Positions 7,401 to 7,575 of a DNA stretch of 7,575 bases are shown one piece after another. This stretch comes from Jatrophihabitans sp. (GTDB taxonomy: Bacteria; Actinomycetota; Actinomycetes; Mycobacteriales; Jatrophihabitantaceae). The notes beneath the pieces are model-generated. The model was not told where the DNA came from. It worked only from the letters and a program-made list of their open reading frames with translations, and made no database searches. The stretch lies in NCBI GenBank assembly GCA_025966255.1, contig JAOPVG010000033.1:1-7575 (forward strand), read 5' to 3'. Position 1 is the stretch's first letter. Each line of letters begins with the position of its first letter. Both the position numbers and the translations under genes were made by a program.

Positions 7401-7575
7401 ACCCCGTCGCCTGCGCGGTGAGATCGACGATCTTGGCGGCATCCGTCGATCCGGCCGGTCGGGCCGAGGCCGACACCACCGAGTTCACCGGCGGGTTCGG
7501 CAGGTTGACGAATTCGTCGAGGGCGCTCGGCGACGTGAAGTCCTGGGTGTACAGCGACGCGCCGTCGGCCGCCGT
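4468..7575 (-). CDS. GH106-type alpha-L-rhamnosidase with NEW3-like and discoidin C-terminal modules (5' end outside window)
   Basis: Role: predicted hydrolysis of alpha-L-rhamnose linkages, a known activity of GH106 (for example Bacteroides BT0986 on rhamnogalacturonan II). Seen: the frame is open to the window edge, giving 1035 visible codons. The GTG at 7488 is internal; 29 codons above it read on without a stop (T-A-A-D-G-A-S-L-Y-T...). Visible residues from the edge: ~60-345 hold the barrel-type catalytic region, with GFWDDEPY (119-126), LLESFGGHGW (268-277) and RGINLNALHALW (294-305); E124 and E270 are candidate catalytic acids. About 347-490 is a Rossmann-like domain (RLAVLPQTPTIS, then GGTLAAIGTLP); ~660-770 is a GH2-like sugar-binding sandwich (DGDWSVQLE, WKPYELDVTSALVEGSN); ~797-895 is NEW3-like; ~901-1035 is discoidin-like, ending SRVIEL. 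It stops at TAG 4468, 140 bases before the GH78 start on the same strand. Signal peptide and first domains lie outside. The GH106 call rests on remembered family motifs; assignment to a neighbouring unclassified group of the same fold is the main alternative. Confidence 0.85.
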   Translation of the reverse strand, partial: TAADGASLYTQDFTSPSALDEFVNLPNPPVNSVVSASARPAGSTDAAKIVDLTAQATGSGTWQVPAGDWTVDTFSKTYLDGDNGYLDLMDPQATQRLMDIVPGEYYRRFPWAFGSVLKGFWDDEPYIPSATAHFNTFPWTPGLPTTVAGAGAALGPALSAAYDDLGRSGRVLRGKYWQSVSDLFARSYYKVQGDWMAAHHVGFISNPLWDEYGPAEQVKSTGDLSKDNQWAQVPGTDVIFNQYQPGGRTMLPRYPASAAHQNGADKVLLESFGGHGWDTDPQYMQATLGAFAVRGINLNALHALWTDPNNVVYPTQFEGMNPWWNQSNPLNDWIGRIDYVASGQAVAPTALIVPEQASQAWPDGAAAAAIDTHFTAANNALEDAQTDFDLLPDAALSGDPAVRTPARVSHGALAVGDQRYRLAVLPQTPTISVATVSTLTSFVRSGGTLAAIGTLPAEETDGHDPALAAALRELFAAGPNAATSLGSGRAVRIATPAGLAAATTAAGVAAAQLSPAAPAVRVLRVKTGNQTAFLINNESGTAVHTAATFPVSGRPQTWDPRTGATVTAPAYEVGAAGTTVPLTLQPYETTIVVVDPKAPVSAPHLVLGGEPVTDLQVHRDAMTGRLLVAGDQPVHLVGQSGSTYFGGEAPAVAGLDPLRLDGDWSVQLEKPGAVETAQPLRSWTTTDPGYTGAATYRRSFDVPAGALRDRRWTLDLGDVGSAAQVVVNGHAFDPVLWKPYELDVTSALVEGSNTISVRVTNTLANTHGIAKASGLLGPVTLTPAQWVPFRLPAAPHAGLVSITPEASVQVAPGQTVSVPVIVRRYGGTGGPVPVSAQASAGLTVALSSPAPYVGRNDATTLTMSVTATTSASVPGSGSVTLNAAGADYTVPVHLELASRFGVASASSTYDGHPVASVNDGDLSSAGWDQGQGWNDATIDAFPDSVTVTFAAPAPISDVTLYTLDSSAYPATQEGVLDVDLEVLVDGSWTTVGTIRNNASGHMSATFPAVRASAVRATILNARDHYSRVIELQARP

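Noticed and set aside
7486..7488. GTG at 7488 as the start of the GH106 gene
   Set aside because: The frame stays open for 29 more codons to the window edge with coding-like residues, and GH106 enzymes carry a signal peptide and further domains before this point. The gene is cut by the window, not started here.
1..7575. A novel defence, mobile or RNA-based system
   Set aside because: The window is almost filled by three carbohydrate-enzyme genes. I saw no recombinase, nuclease, reverse transcriptase, repeat array or structured non-coding stretch.

Overview
The window is high-GC DNA with codon use typical of an actinobacterium. Third positions are mostly G or C, starts are often GTG, and long stop-free frames lie antisense to the real genes. 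The genus cannot be told from this sequence. All three genes are on the minus strand, so transcription runs from high to low coordinates.

Layout in order of transcription. (1) 7575 to 4468 holds most of a large protein whose N-terminus lies outside the window. It has the hallmarks of glycoside hydrolase family 106 (alpha-L-rhamnosidase) and ends in a NEW3-like beta-sandwich and a discoidin-type (F5/8 C) module. (2) 4467 to 4328 is a 140-base gap. It carries two small inverted repeats, a plausible sigma-70-type promoter, and an imperfect palindrome resembling a LacI-family operator at the predicted transcription start. (3) 4327 to 359 holds a complete 1322-residue secreted GH78 alpha-L-rhamnosidase with an extra discoidin-like domain inserted before the catalytic part and its own NEW3 plus discoidin tail. 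(4) 362 to 1 holds the first 120 codons of a third secreted protein. Its start overlaps the previous stop by four bases (GTGA). Its N-terminus resembles another actinobacterial rhamnosidase-type hydrolase, but the catalytic region is outside the window.

Together this looks like an extracellular rhamnose-releasing locus, probably part of a larger island for breaking down plant cell-wall rhamnogalacturonan or other rhamnose-decorated glycans. GH106 and GH78 enzymes remove terminal alpha-L-rhamnose in different linkage settings, and the discoidin modules probably hold the enzymes on polysaccharide. No transporter, regulator, polysaccharide lyase or rhamnose catabolic gene is visible, so the natural substrate is inferred only.

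I found no tRNA, rRNA, CRISPR array, insertion sequence, phage gene or defence system. Nothing supports a wholly new kind of system here. The parts most worth a second look are the module architecture of the enzymes and the control region at 4328-4467.
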